A stretch of 64,000 bases of DNA from the NCBI GenBank assembly GCA_963281155.1, contig CAUJLY010000001.1:4526001-4590000 (forward strand), written 5' to 3'. The stretch comes from Rhabditophanes sp. KR3021. Taxonomy: Eukaryota > Nematoda > Chromadorea > Rhabditida > Alloionematidae. Of the stretch, positions 26,301-38,794 are shown one piece after another (within the stretch, counting starts at the first letter, position 1; the number at the start of each line of letters is the position of its first letter). Under the pieces are notes generated by a model, which saw nothing but the letters and a program-made list of their open reading frames with translations, did no database searches and was not told the DNA's origin. The translations under genes were made by a program, and so were the position numbers.

Positions 26301-28584
26301 CCTCTTTCCGCAGTGGATGCTCATGTGGGAAGAGATATCTTTTCAAAAGTAATTGGCAAAGATGGAATGCTCAAAGATAAGACACGTATTTTAGTTACTC
26401 ATTCGTTGAAGTATTTGAAAGAAGTTGACTTAATTGTAGTTATGAATGAAGGTAAAGTGGCACAATGTGGAACATGGCAGAAGTTATCAAATGATAAAAA
26501 CTGTGTTGCTTTGTTAAATCAATTGGAGAGAGAAGAACAGGAGCGTGAAAGAAACAATGCTATAAAGCCTGATAATTCAAACGAGGGAGATGATGAGGAT
26601 GTTGATGGACCACCAAAGAGTATTGTATCAAGTGTCAAATCAAGAAAAAAGACCCCAGTTAAAAGTGAAAGTGGCAAGAAATCAGTGTCCTTCGGGCACG
26701 GGCATGGACACGGACACGCGCATGGAGGTTATATGTCAACTGAGACCATGACCAAAGGAAAGTTTAAGTTTTCAATCTACTTTAGCTACTTTAAGAAAAT
26801 GAACCTATACTTGTTTCTTGGGTATTTGCTCTTTTACTTTGGATATTCTCTATTTACGGCAATCAGATCATTTTGGTTGACAGCATGGTCAAATCAAAAT
26901 TTAGAAAACGCACCACCTATTGAACAAGGAATTTGGTACTTGACATCTGTCGGCAGATTAGGAGTATATGCAGGAATAGGTGTTATTGAATTAATAACAT
27001 TGGCTGTTTCATACTTTCTATTTAGCTATGCCGCGGTTAAAGCTAGTAGAAATCTCCATTATCCACTATTGAACCGATTACTAAAGGCTCCATTATCGTT
27101 TTACGACAAAACACCTATTGGCAGAATCATTAATAGATTAGGATCCGATATCGACATAATTGACTCGAGACTACCGGCCAGTTTAAAAATGGTGCTAATG
27201 TCCATATCTTCCATAGCACAAGCTTTGGTTATTATCACAATTTCGTCACCATGGTTTATTATCATCTTTTCCGGATTGGGTTTCTTTTATTTTTGGATTC
27301 TCAAATCATTTATGTTAACCTCAAGGCAACTACAGGGCATTTCATCGACGAATAAAAGTCCTTTAATTTCCTCATTCCAAGAAACAATACAAGGGGTTTC
27401 GTCGATTCGTGCCTACGGTGCCACAAATAGATTTTCGCTAGGATTCAAAGACAAATTAAACACTTTTATCGGATCTAAATATTATTCCTTGATGTCAAAT
27501 AGATGGTTGTCTATTCGTATTGAAACTATAGGAAATATTGTTGTATTGTCCACATGCTTATTGTCTATTTGGAGTGCCAAGACAGGCGCAATTTCCGCTG
27601 GATTACTCGGCTTAGCCATATCATATGTATTTAATTTTTCTTCAATGTTAAATATGCTTCTCCGATTATTTGCGGAAATGGAGAATTGCATCGTAGCTGT
27701 TGAGCGGATATCCGAATATTCAAATAAAATTGAATCTGAAGGTGATTGGTATGTGTATGACCAAGATTACCAAAAAAGTGGTCAAGTCTGGCCTTCACGA
27801 GGCCAAATTTCATTCAGAAATTATTCTACAAAATACCGTCCTGAATTGCCACTAGCTTTGAAACGCATTAATCTAGAATTCAAAGCTGGAGATCGAATTG
27901 GTATTGTTGGCCGGACTGGAAGCGGGAAGTCCTCACTCATCAATGGAATTTTAAGGATAATTGAACCAGTTGAAGGACAAATTGTGGTGGATGGCGTTGA
28001 CTTAAGTACTATGGGGCTTCATCAAATTCGCTCAAAAATAACTATAATTCCGCAAGATTCGGCTTTGTTTTCGGGAACGATCAAGGTATTGTTAACAATT
28101 GGTTTCATCATAATTCCCATTTTAGAGTAACTTAGATCCTTTCAATGAATTCGAGGATGAAGATATTTGGAAATGTCTAGAAATATCACACTTGAAAAAT
28201 TTTGTCAATTCTCAACCTAAAAAATTAGATTACGAAGTTTCAGAAGGTGGTAGCAATCTTTCCAATGGACAGGCTCAGCTAATTTCTCTATGTAGAGCTT
28301 TGTTGAGAAAGAATAGCAATTGTATTTTGATTTTGGATGAAGCAACTGCCTCAATAGACTTTGATACAGATGAGTTAATCCAAAAAACAATTCACAAGGA
28401 ATTTTCCCATCACACAGTCTTGACTATCTGCCACCGAATCGACAGCATCTTGGGTTATGACAAAGTGTTAGTATTAGAAGATGGGGAAGTTGCTGAATTT
28501 GATACACCAAAGCACTTGTTGTCAATTGAATCAAGTATGTTTTCCAAACTTGTGAATGCAGATAAATTGAAGATCAAAAAGTAA
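23360..28584 (+). CDS. ABCC/MRP-type ABC transporter
   Basis: Exons 23360-23431, 23477-24949, 25060-25115, 25274-25437, 25478-26080, 26227-28085 and 28126-28584 join to 1561 aa, the usual size of a long MRP. It should export glutathione, glucuronide or other organic anion conjugates using ATP. An N-terminal TMD0 (about residues 30-215) precedes TMD1. NBD1 has Walker A GSVGSGKS, signature LSGGTKARVSLARA, Walker B IFLLDDPLSAVD and an H-loop (THSLKYL). A linker with GHGHGHGHAHGG precedes TMD2. NBD2 has GRTGSGKS, SNGQAQLISLCRALLR, ILILDEATASID and CHRIDS. Catalytic residues are intact, though Q of LSGGQ is T in NBD1. Intron 4 (25438-25477, 40 bp) ends TTATTAAG, an AAG acceptor required by frame. 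Confidence 0.93.
26130..26226 (+). repeat. Tandem repeat inside ABC transporter intron 5
   Basis: About four imperfect copies of a 21-23 bp unit, roughly TTTTAATTTATTAATTTTTC, fill most of this 146-bp intron. The last copy runs into the acceptor. Duplication of the polypyrimidine end explains why this intron is three times longer than its neighbours. Confidence 0.75.
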
Positions 28585-29209
28585 TTAATTAAATTCATTG
28601 TTAAAATATTTTGTTAAATAAATTTGTAAACATTTTTCGACTGATGTAATTAAACCAAATCCCATGTGTAGACAAAATTACCTATAAAGTTTGCATGATA
28701 AATAATATAAAAAGTTTATAATGGAATAATTTATAGTTGATGGCGATTGACTTTTAAAAAAAGTAAATTTGAGAATAAAGTAATGGACATATTTTCTCGA
28801 TGATTGATCTGTTTTGCTTTATTTATTGCAAATTTAGAAAGCTACTAGTTGCAGTACCAACGAAATACTTTTGTTCTAAACTTTTTAATTGATCAGGAAC
28901 TTCGGCACTGATGAAATGTAAGAATACAGAAGAGAATCTAAAGATGTTTATTTGATAAAAGATGTCCTTATGAAGAATAGAGATATACATACACAAATGA
29001 AATGGTATCAGAATATGAATAAATGCTTGTTCCTCAAATTGCTTTCAAAAATAATCGACATAGATTTGCTTTAAATGTTCATAGATAAATAAAAACTTAA
29101 TTAAATACCATCTTCAGCAAAAACTCGGAATAATAGGTGCATATTAAAATCATTATCGCAAGTTAAATTATTTATTAAACGCCTTAGATACTATAAATTA
29201 TGTAGTTTT
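28585..29209. other. Convergent intergenic region
   Basis: AT-rich 3' region between the ABC transporter and the kelch copy on the other strand. AATAAA-like signals follow the ABC stop. Nothing else seen. Confidence 0.5.
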
Positions 29210-30802
29210 TCAAATTTGAAATGTGATTAAAGAATAGGCACTATTTGTTTCTGGTAATTTATCAGGGCATTCTGACCATTCGTTAATGGTACAATCATAA
29301 CAAAAGATTTGATCTCCAAAATGTAAACTTTATCATTCAGATTACAACCTTTCATTCTATACAAAGAAAGTGGGAGGCATGCAACTTCTCTGTAATTATC
29401 ACTTCTAATATCATACATATGGCATTCTTTTCTAGCAACATTTGTCCAACCTCCACAAACCAAAAGATCGTTTCCACATTGATTCCTTCCTACGGGCAAT
29501 TTTCCTAAAGCACTGCACGCACTTGTTCTCGGATCCCATCTAAATTAATTCCATTAATCCACCCAAAAATTAATGTTACCTTTGCATTTTGGAAGTTTCT
29601 CCGATCTTTACTGAACCATCTTGAAAAATACTTCCAGTCGTTCCTTTCAAGCTGCTGGTTTTTAAGTTACTAGCATTAAATCGTACAATAGTGCACTTCA
29701 TTCTGGATCCTCCAACTAAAAATGTTAATTTAATAACTAAGAAGATAATAAATTCTTGCAGATTAAAGACGATGTATCATATTGCGAGACAATTGAGGAA
29801 TTAGATCTCGAAACTGATGACGTTGTTTCATTGAAATAGCAGAAGGAGATAAATTCCTAATTTCACTATTATTTTTCATAGGGTCTCCTACTTCATTTGG
29901 TCAGTTGTTGAAATACTTCTTTGAACAACATGAGAAGATAGTTTATTAATTAAAAACTGAACTACTTCGGGAATCTCATAAATCTGGTCAATTTGGAATA
30001 CAGTGGCGTTGATGTATTCTAGAAATTGTTCATCTATTTCCAACAATTCAATAACAGAGAGCCATTCTTTTGACCTGGACGTGAACTTGTAATAACCCCA
30101 TCTTTTGAAAAAATAAACATTTCCTTTTGTGATTGCTGTTTGATGAAAGAAGGTATAAAAGTGGCTACTAGTTCACTGTATTCATATTCGTTAAAGTGTT
30201 TCACTTCGATTTCAACATGTTAAAAATACAATTATGTCATAATATATATAGCTTCCAAATTTACCGCTAGAGAACGGGTAATACTAACGTGGGCAAAATA
30301 CGTCAGTTGAATCAAATTTTGATATGCCTGAGTTGCATTGCATGCTTCAATTTGACTCTTCCTACGAGACAAATAAGTGAGACATTTGCTCTGAAAAATA
30401 ATTGAATATCATAATAAAATGTTAAAATATTTACATTACTTACGTGGATGTCATCTATGTGCATATACTTTGGAAGTTAAGGACAAGCGAGAAGTTTAGG
30501 GCAGTAATTTTAAAATTAGTAGCGTCATAGAGATACTGCATGTAAATATCAAAGCTCTCCTCAGACACACCACTAATAACGAACTCATCTAAAAATATAT
30601 CATAATATCAGAAATATGAAAACAAGGTGTTTGCTTGCATTATGCTTACCCTTTGTCACGTCACCTGTGAATAATTCAAGAAAGTAGCTGTTGTTCCGGC
30701 CAGTAATATTCTTGACACATTGTGCCTTTTTGATCCAACCACTAGTACAATATCATCAAATTGCACGTAATTCCTTAGATCATCTAAAAGAGGGAGCGCC
30801 AT
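29210..30802 (-). pseudogene. BTB-kelch gene, copy 2, frame-broken
   Basis: The order of parts matches the intact paralogue upstream: BTB (FDDIVLVVGS, then NNSYFLELFTGDVTKG), BACK (RSKEWLSVIELLEIDEQFLE), a Ser-rich linker, and kelch blades (CGGWTNVARKECHMYDIRSD, CYDCTINEWSECPDKLPE). Paralogue alignment or frame reading shows about six single-base deletions, near 30696, 30473, 30104, 29896, 29830 and 29315, most of them in or beside short runs of A, T or G. I saw no nonsense substitution within the read segments. Introns occur at the same places as in copy 1, one of them with a GC donor (GCAAGA). The acceptor before the central BACK segment is not recognisable. If functional, it would be a Cullin-3 substrate adaptor. 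It is either a young pseudogene or a gene with uncorrected sequence errors. Confidence 0.75.
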
Positions 30803-31002
30803 CTCCTCAATTCTAAAAGCCAACGTGATCCAAAAATTGGCAAATATTTAGTACTAAGCATGTAAACCGTTACAAGACTTCGTATAAAGGACAACATTTT
30901 AATTTTACGTTTGACGTCATCACCTTAGTAATTTACAAAATTTATTAATTTATAAGTAAAAGCAATTTATTATTTAATAATTAAATTAATTATTTATCCC
31001 AT

Positions 31003-32850
31003 TTAATGAGTTGCCATAGCATAAGAGTCCATGTAATACGGAAGCTTCTTTGTTGACATTGTCCAATTACCAGTTGCTGGAGTATAAATATTTACATCTT
31101 TAGATCTAGAATCATTTGGAACAACTCCTCCGAATAGGTACAGTTTGTTTCGAAATTCGGTTGCTTTGATAAGGCACAAACTTGTTTTTAAAGGAGCTAA
31201 TTTGAGCCATGAGTCATTTCTGATTTCATAGACAGTGGCTTCATTCCTTCCAATACAATACCAACCCCCAAAAGCATAGATCTGATTGTTTAGTTTGGTA
31301 TAAGCTGAACGTTGTCTCCCACAGAGCATCTTCTCAAGAGAATGGCAAATACCTTCTCTGGGATCGTATCTAAATTACAGCATTTCATTAATGTGAGTAT
31401 ACATTACTAACCTGAAGCATTCACTTTTAATTCCTCCCTGACTAATATAAATCGAATGACCTATGTTTATACAACTAAATTCTATTTCTTTAATAGGCAT
31501 TGGTTTGCAGTTTATCGAAGTTTGCTTTTCCACATCAAAACTAAACACATGGAAAGATGAATTTGGACAAACTGACTTACATTTCGACGACATTGGAAAC
31601 ACTTCCATCATATCTTTCCCCCATAATGTAAATATTCTTGTCAAAAGCACAACTCCCAAAGCTATGTCTGGATTTGTTAAGCTTCAGTGCGGATCTTTTG
31701 AATTGAAATGTACTCGTGTCAAAAGTAAATATGTTGTCAAGATTCCTTAACTCATTTGAACCTCCAAAGATAAAAATAGTTTGTTCAATATTTTCAGCTG
31801 CATGATCAAACATGTCAATGGTCATATCACTAAACAAATTAACTTCGTTGGTTGTGAAATCATATCCAATGACAGCTCTCTTTCTCTTTGACCCACCAAC
31901 TGAAATTTAAAAATAAATACAAAATATTTATAATGAAATTTAAATTCAAGCTTACACAAAATTGCGCGCCGTTCTCTTAGAGTATTCTTATTATCATTGG
32001 AAACAATTTGCTCTTTTACTTTTAGAGTACCTTCCCAGGAACTGAGTAAATTACATTCAAAGTAAAAATGTGTTTGTTAGAGAATTGAGATGAGATGTTA
32101 CTTAAGTTAATCAGGTCAACCAAATCAAGCCATTTATCTTTTCTTGCTTTAAAATCATAAGCCATCCAATTCTTAAAAATTGTAAAAGCATCTTCCTGTG
32201 ACATTTTACAAATCCTTTCCTTGCAGAATACAGTTTCCAAAGTGGCAAGTGGAAAAGTATCAAAAGTATCTAATCCAACCTTTGAAATATCTCCATCTTC
32301 AGCATTCTAGCAATAGTAAATTATTAATTAAGAGGCAAATGACTTACTTGAAAATGATGGCATATTTTAGACATTACATTAACAGAAACGATTCGAGATT
32401 AAACTTATCTTTCAATTGCACTAACTGAGTTAAAGATAAATCGTTGGAAACATATTCATTGACCAATTCCTAAAATAGCAATAGTTAAACAAATAAATGA
32501 GTTATTTCTGTACATTGATTTGATTAATGTTGAGTAGTGAATTGAAATTAAGAATGTTCTCAATATTTTGGTTTGTTACTTTGAAAACATCCCAATTGTA
32601 TAAATATTCCAGGAATACACGAAAGTCTTCTTCCAAATCATTAATTCTTACCAAACCTTAAAAATAATAACTACTTCATTAAACATGTTATTTCACCCTC
32701 TGTAGTAGGGATTTTGTAAATATCATAGAAGTATTCACATGACGCAGCAAGTATTATTCTAGAGATGTCAAATTGCTTATTCTTTATCGTAACAAAGTCA
32801 TCGTGCAAGTGGGTAATTTGTAGCAAATACTTTAGAAAATCTAAGTACAT
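31003..32850 (-). CDS. BTB-BACK-kelch protein, copy 1 (one 5-bp lesion)
   Basis: Eight exons: 32850-32697, 32656-32514, 32469-32348, 32306-32031, 31986-31956, 31899-31581, 31540-31412 and 31369-31003. They give 511 aa if one 5-bp duplicate is removed. BTB domain: HDDFVTIKNKQFDISRIILA. BACK domain: residues about 100-220. Kelch blades follow: FGGSKRKRAV, FIFGGSNELRNLDNIF, YAFGGWYCIGRNEATVYEI and LYLFGGVV. BTB-kelch proteins usually recruit substrates to Cullin-3 ubiquitin ligase. Two of the seven introns end in AAG (32696-32657 and 32030-31987), and both are demanded by phase. Exon 3 holds ACATT twice in tandem (32371-32380 on the plus strand). As given, it shifts the frame and truncates the protein in the BACK domain. 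Confidence 0.82.
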
Positions 32851-33418
32851 TCTCTAAATTAAACTCATTAATATTAACTATTTATTAAGATATGACTAAA
32901 CCAAAAATGATGATATTTCAAACATTAGTAAACGTCTTTCTTAAATACAGTAAAGCATTTAATACAAACGACCACGTCGTTTTATATGCGTCCAATTAAC
33001 TATGATATAACACGTCATTTGTATGTAATATTCAACAAAGTAAACACATCTTAAAAGCTTTGCTTCAATCCCACTATATTAAGCACGTAGAATGCCTTTA
33101 TTTCTACATCATAGCATTTGATTGGCCTGAAGATAAGTGGGGTTTCAACTACAAGTATATTTTTGTATAATTATTTGAAAATAAAAGCATCTTGTTTTGG
33201 ATCAAATGCATTAATAACTATTTGCCAACTTTAACTTGAATACGTTACTTTTAATGAAAAGGAAATTGCGTCATAATAGCATATAAGTCAATAGATACAT
33301 TACAGGAATTTTAATTAAATATCACAAGATACTCTTTAAACAAATAATACATAATAAATTATTAGAATCTCAGCATAGATTCATATAATTTCTAGATATT
33401 TATTAAAATTTACGAGCA
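32851..33418. other. Divergent promoter region (kelch / 7TM)
   Basis: 568 bp between divergent start codons. AT-rich, with no recognisable element or ORF. Confidence 0.5.
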
Positions 33419-34628
33419 ATGGCACTTTCTATTATTTTTTATATTAACCTTCTGCCATTCTATTTAATAAACACAGTTCTTTTGATTAAAATGTTCCTCA
33501 AATTTATAATTCATAAACAGATATTTGACTTGAAGGTATATGAATTCGTTACATTTGCCAATTTAATCATCCTAACTTTCATAAGTTATGACGTGATCAT
33601 TAAATTCAACGACGCACCTCCTGTTAATTGGGCTGATTATGTTCCTCAAATGGGCATAATACGCACAAAGTCACTTAATTCAAGTGAGGAGTATGATGAA
33701 ACTTATGATGAAGATCTCATCATGCTCGACAAAAGAGACATTTCAGAACAATTGCTCGATTCCAAATCGCCATTACAATTAGCCAGGCATCTACTTCTAA
33801 CTACCATCTTACTTCTTCAAATCTATATTGCAATTGATCGTTTCGTTTTTATTAAATCTGAAAATTACAAAAAAAATGCTAAAATTACATCAATTGTATT
33901 TTGTATTTCGTTGTTTGTTATCAATTCTCTTTCTCTCTTAGAATACTTCATTTTAAACTCGGAATGTCACTTGCCATCTTATTATGATCAAATCAGACAC
34001 CATAAAATATTCCTTCTCATTACACCCATTTCCCTTTATGTCATTCTTTTTGTTGTAAATGTTAAGGCATGCCTTTATTCACGTACATTAAAACTACACG
34101 AGGACCAGAAGTTTTATCAAATTTTGAAAAGTTTATCTTTTTTACTCATTAACACACATCTTTTCGCCAGTACCTTGTACCACTACTACTTCAAAATGCT
34201 AAGTATTTGTAATAACGAGGAGGAGCATATACGATATTACACGGACAAGTTTGATATTTCATTTTACATCTCACTCATTATTCCATTTTTGACAGTAATC
34301 ACCCTATAGTAAGTCAATGATATGTTTGTGTGATAACTTTCGCATTATTTTTAGTCCCAAACTTAAAAGTTGCCTACCTTTTCAATGCAAGCGATTTTTC
34401 ATAGATCAGGCAGATGGGTTCAAACCACTGAGTAGATTTGAACAAAATGTAATAAATAGTGATTTAAAGAAAAAAGCATCTCCATGGACAACTCTTTCAG
34501 TTCCTGTTAAAAGCAAAAATAAAAGAATTAATAATATACGTAGATGGAAGTCGTACAATGAACCACCAAAGACAACTTACGATTTTACGCAAACAATAAC
34601 TAAACAATTTGGACCTTTTTTCAATTAG
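33419..34628 (+). CDS. Serpentine 7TM chemoreceptor with a long first extracellular loop
   Basis: Exons 33419-34308 and 34355-34628 give 387 aa. Hydrophobic segments are at about residues 3-28, 42-62, 122-142 (ending in IDRFVF, a DRY-like motif), 155-182, 198-218, 233-258 and 282-305. The segment between helices 2 and 3 is about 60 residues long and acidic (SSEEYDETYDEDLIML), unusual for a serpentine receptor. The C-terminal tail after LYPKLKS is about 85 residues, basic, and without membrane segments. Family within the nematode receptors not assigned. It sits only 132 bp before the receptor guanylate cyclase on the same strand. Confidence 0.78.
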
Positions 34629-34760
34629 TATACTAAATTTATTGAAACCATTCAAATATGTACGGTTTCTCTAGTAATTTTAGAATTAAACTTCACTATC
34701 TAATACTAGTCTCGTTCTATTTAAAACATTTAGATTGATGTACTTTAAAAAATAAATCCA

Positions 34761-37700
34761 ATGTATTTTCTAAACATATTTGTATTATTTTTTGTTAGCA
34801 ATGGCCAAACAAAAAGCACCCTAAATCTGGGTTTTATTTTTCCTAAGACAACTGATGCCATGTTCAAATTAGCAAGTTTCGACTTATCAGCGGGGGCTAT
34901 TCCAATGGTAATAGACCAAATCAGGGAGGAGAATTTATTGAATGGGTATAATTTTACTTTCAAAGCCACTCGCAACGGTTGTTTTGAACCGAATGCTACA
35001 GGATTTACCCATGATTTCATTGCTAATGGCCATACCGATGTCATATTTGGTCCACCCTGCAATGATGCTGCTGTTGCATCCTCATATTTATCTAGATTTT
35101 ATGCGAAACCCACCTTTTTGTGGGGGGTTGTTTCTTCATCTAAATTTTCAGACACTACGCAATTTTCCAATTTAGTATCAGTGGCATCCATATTTCCTTC
35201 CTTAGCAATAACCGTGATAGATGTTATGAAAGCATTCAATTGGACCAGGTTTACTTTCATATATGCATCTAATCAGTACGACCGATGCACACGTATGTAT
35301 TCTGATATCATTGACGAAACCGCTAAAAACGATTACAAACTTGTGTTGGCATCATCCATGAAAGCTAGCAATCCTCCATTACAAAAAGAATTTGATGTGT
35401 TTCTGGACACAACTCAAAGTAATGCAAGAATAATATTCGGTTGTTTTGATGACGATACTTGGAAGAGGTCATTCATGTTAAGGATGTTCGATAGAAAACT
35501 TACTACCGATGAGTATGTCTTTATTAGTTTGGAATTGAAAAATATGCAATGGACCACCAATAATTACAACAAAGAAGGAAGACGCGTTCCCTTTTATTTG
35601 GATCCTTCTACACCTCCCGATGGCAGAGACGATGATGCTATTCAAGTCGCCAAAAAGACATTAGTCCTTGATTTGTCACGTTCTTTTATTGCTAAGGGAG
35701 ATTTTGATATGGAAGTCTTACAAAGAGTCAAACAACAACCTTTCTATTGTGCAGATTGCCAAACGTCCTCTGTTAATTCATCTTCGCTGTATTCGCGATA
35801 CTTGTATGATGCTGTTTTATTATGGGCCAACATTTTAAACAAGACGTTACCTCAATATGGAGACAAAGTTTTCGATGACCCTTCTATTTATAGGCGACAT
35901 TGTCCAGGAATGTATGAAGGTGTTAGTGGTACAATAAACATGGATAAAGACTGCATCAGGGCACCTTATTTCCAACTACTCACTTTGAGTGATTCATTAA
36001 CCAGTGTTGTTGTATTTAATTACACCTTTTCAACTCACACTACATTTGTAAGATCTGACCAATTTAGTGAAATCAGTGATGTTTTCAAAAATTGGGCGTA
36101 CACACCCCCTCTGAACATACCAAGCTGCGGTTATTCTGGATTAACGTGTCCAATCAACTTGTTAAAAGATCATTTAGTTGAAGTTATTATCGTGAGTGCT
36201 GTAGTTGTTGTAATTTTAATAATCGTGGCAATTATTTCAATTTATGCCATTTATACAACACGCCAACAAAATAAAGCTGAAATGATGCGCTGGTTGATTC
36301 CATACACTAGCATAGAAACAGTCGGGACTAGTAAAATTGATATCAGTCAAAGTCTTCATTCTTTTAACTCTTCCGAAACTAGCAAAAACGATTTTTCTAC
36401 CAAAAACAAGACAACAAACTTTATATTTGCGTACCTGGATTCGGAGACGATTGCTGCCCAAAGACATGATGTTTACATAAGTGTAACACCTTCGGATATT
36501 AAAGAACTAAATGAATTAATTAAAATGGATCATGAAAATGTAAACAAATTCTACGGCATGTGCTTGGATTCGAATAAGGCATTGTCTATTTATAAATACT
36601 GCAAGCGTGGTAGTCTTTCAGTACGTTATCAAACTATTTTTATATAACACTAATATTTACTGCTTATTTTCAGGAAGTCTTGCTAGCTGACAACACAATG
36701 TTTGACTCTTTCTTTTTGATGTCTCTAATTTGTGATCTAACAGCCGGTCTTCATTACATCCATTCTTCCAGTTTAATTCAGTATCATGGAAGACTAAACT
36801 CGAAAAATTGTTTACTAAACGATAGGTGGCAATTAAAAATAAGCAACTTCAATTTAAAAGAACATAGAAGATTTGAAAAAACTAAAGCAAAAAATAAGCT
36901 TTGGATTGCTCCTGAGCACCTACGCGACGAGTCACAGTATGGAAGTAAAGAAGGGGATATTTATAGTTTAGGTATAATATTCTCTGAGATTGTGACTAAA
37001 AAAGTGGCCTGGGATTTAGAGAATCGGGGAGAAAGTTTGGAGGAATTAGTGTACTTAATTAAAAGAGGATCTTCAAATCCGGTCAGACCACACATTCATA
37101 TTAGCCACGATGTAGAAATTAACCCAGCTATGATCGCTCTCATAAAAGATTGTTGGAAGGAAGAATTAAAAGAAAGACCGAATACCAAGCAAATTCGTAT
37201 TTTAATAAAAGCCTTCACTGAGAAAGGCGCTAAAAATTTAATGGATCACGTATTTTTTATTCTTGAGCAATATGCAGGAACATTAAAAAACGAAGTAGAG
37301 GAAAGAACTAAAGAATTAGGCCAGGAGCAGAAGAGAAGTGATGAGTTATTATGTAGAATGCTCCCACCTCAAATTGCCATCAAATTAAAAATGGGAAAGG
37401 TCGTTGAACCAGAGAACTTCGAATGCGTGACAATACTATTTTCAGACATAGTCAAATTTTCGAACATTCAGAATAAATCTACACCACTACAATTAATTAA
37501 TTTTGTAAATAATCTATTTACCTTATTCGACAACCTAATCCAAACTTGTGATATTTATAAAGTTGAAACAATTGCCGATGGTTACCTTTGCGTATGTTTC
37601 ATATCATTACATTTATTTTAAATAATTGCAATTAAATTTAGGTAAGCGGACTTCCTGTTAGGAATTTAGAGAGACATCCTTTAGAGTGCGCGAAACTAGC

Positions 37701-38226
37701 CCTGAAATTTATGGAATGTGTGCATAAATATAGAATACCTCATTTACCGAATGACACAGTCCAATTAAGAATTGGCTTGCATAGTGGACCATGTGTAGGA
37801 ACAGTAATTGGCCTGTCTATGCCAAGATATTGTTTATTTGGAGACACTGTTAATACGGCCAGTCGCATAGAAAGTAATGGGAAAGGTAATTTAAATATCC
37901 AGTTCCATTTAATTTGTCTTCCTTTTTGCCTACATTTCATTTATACCTCATTTTTAACCACATTTCATTTATATATCTTTTTAACCACATTTCATTTATA
38001 TCTTTTTATTCTCATTTCATTCATATATTTTTATTCTCATTTAGAAGGAAAAATACACATATCTCAAGAATGCTACGAATTGTTAACCAAATTGGGGGAT
38101 GCGCATATGGAACTACGAGGAGAAATTCTTATAAAGGGAAAAGGACTTCTAACAACATACTTTCTGACAGGTCTAACAGGCCATTATTTTCTAGATGAGC
38201 AAAACCATCATACTTCAAACATATAA
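34761..38226 (+). CDS. gcy: Receptor-type guanylate cyclase
   Basis: Exons 34761-36620, 36674-37591, 37642-37885 and 38045-38226 give 1067 aa. Order: signal peptide (residues 1-16), ANF-receptor-like extracellular domain (about 20-460), one transmembrane helix (VSAVVVVILIIVAIISIYAI), a kinase-homology domain, a dimerisation helix (RTKELGQEQKRSDELL) and the cyclase domain. The kinase-like domain is a pseudokinase: HGRLNSKNCLLNDRW lacks the HRD aspartate, and NFN replaces DFG. The cyclase keeps both metal aspartates (FSDIVKF and ETIADGY), the guanine-selecting Glu (VETI) and Cys (RYCLFGD), and the NTASR transition-state residues, so it should make cGMP. G is changed to A in the usual GDGY motif. 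Such receptors act in sensory cilia of nematode neurons. Confidence 0.93.
37925..38044 (+). repeat. Tandem repeat inside cyclase intron 3
   Basis: Four to five imperfect copies of a unit of about 24 bp (core CACATTTCATTTATAT plus a T-rich part ending in TTTTAAC or TTCTCA) fill the 159-bp intron. The final copy supplies the CATTTAG acceptor. Similar growth by polypyrimidine-tract duplication is seen in the ABC transporter intron. Confidence 0.8.
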
Positions 38227-38794
38227 GCACATTATTATTTATATATTATTTCTAATAAAGCCATTCCAAATCTTTTAAATGTTGAATTTATGTGTATTGC
38301 TTGAATGTACCTTTCCATAAATTATAAATATACCTAAGCATATGCACCCAACTATTTCTAATCATAAAATGAAGAAATGATACTGCCGTTTCCATTTTAA
38401 CACTTGTTCCCTCAACATTGTAGATCTACTTTTACTTTCAATCAAAACATTATCTTTTTTTGACTTTCCACAACATGCGCATTTTGTCAAGTTAGGTGCC
38501 TTACATAATATTATTGCAATTGTTTATCTCTCACATAAGTCTGCTAGTCATATCTACAAGCCAAACGTGCATGAATATATATGAGTATCATATATTGGCG
38601 TGTCCTCATATCCATATTATTAGATTATTTCATAAAATTGTCCGTTTTTTAATGTATCGTATTAAAGTGAAGAATTGATTTCAAAATCAAATACAAATAT
38701 TACAGTTTAATCAACAGTAACTCTTATATTTATTGTCTTATATTAGTATTTGTTTATATCATCGTATTTTATATTTTTCAGTTAAAAAATTGAA
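38227..38794. other. Intergenic, no supported gene
   Basis: AT-rich DNA between the cyclase and the Asn-rich gene. A 60-codon ORF at 38496-38678 has no coding features. An acceptor-like TTTTCAG precedes the next ATG at about 38780. Confidence 0.45.
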
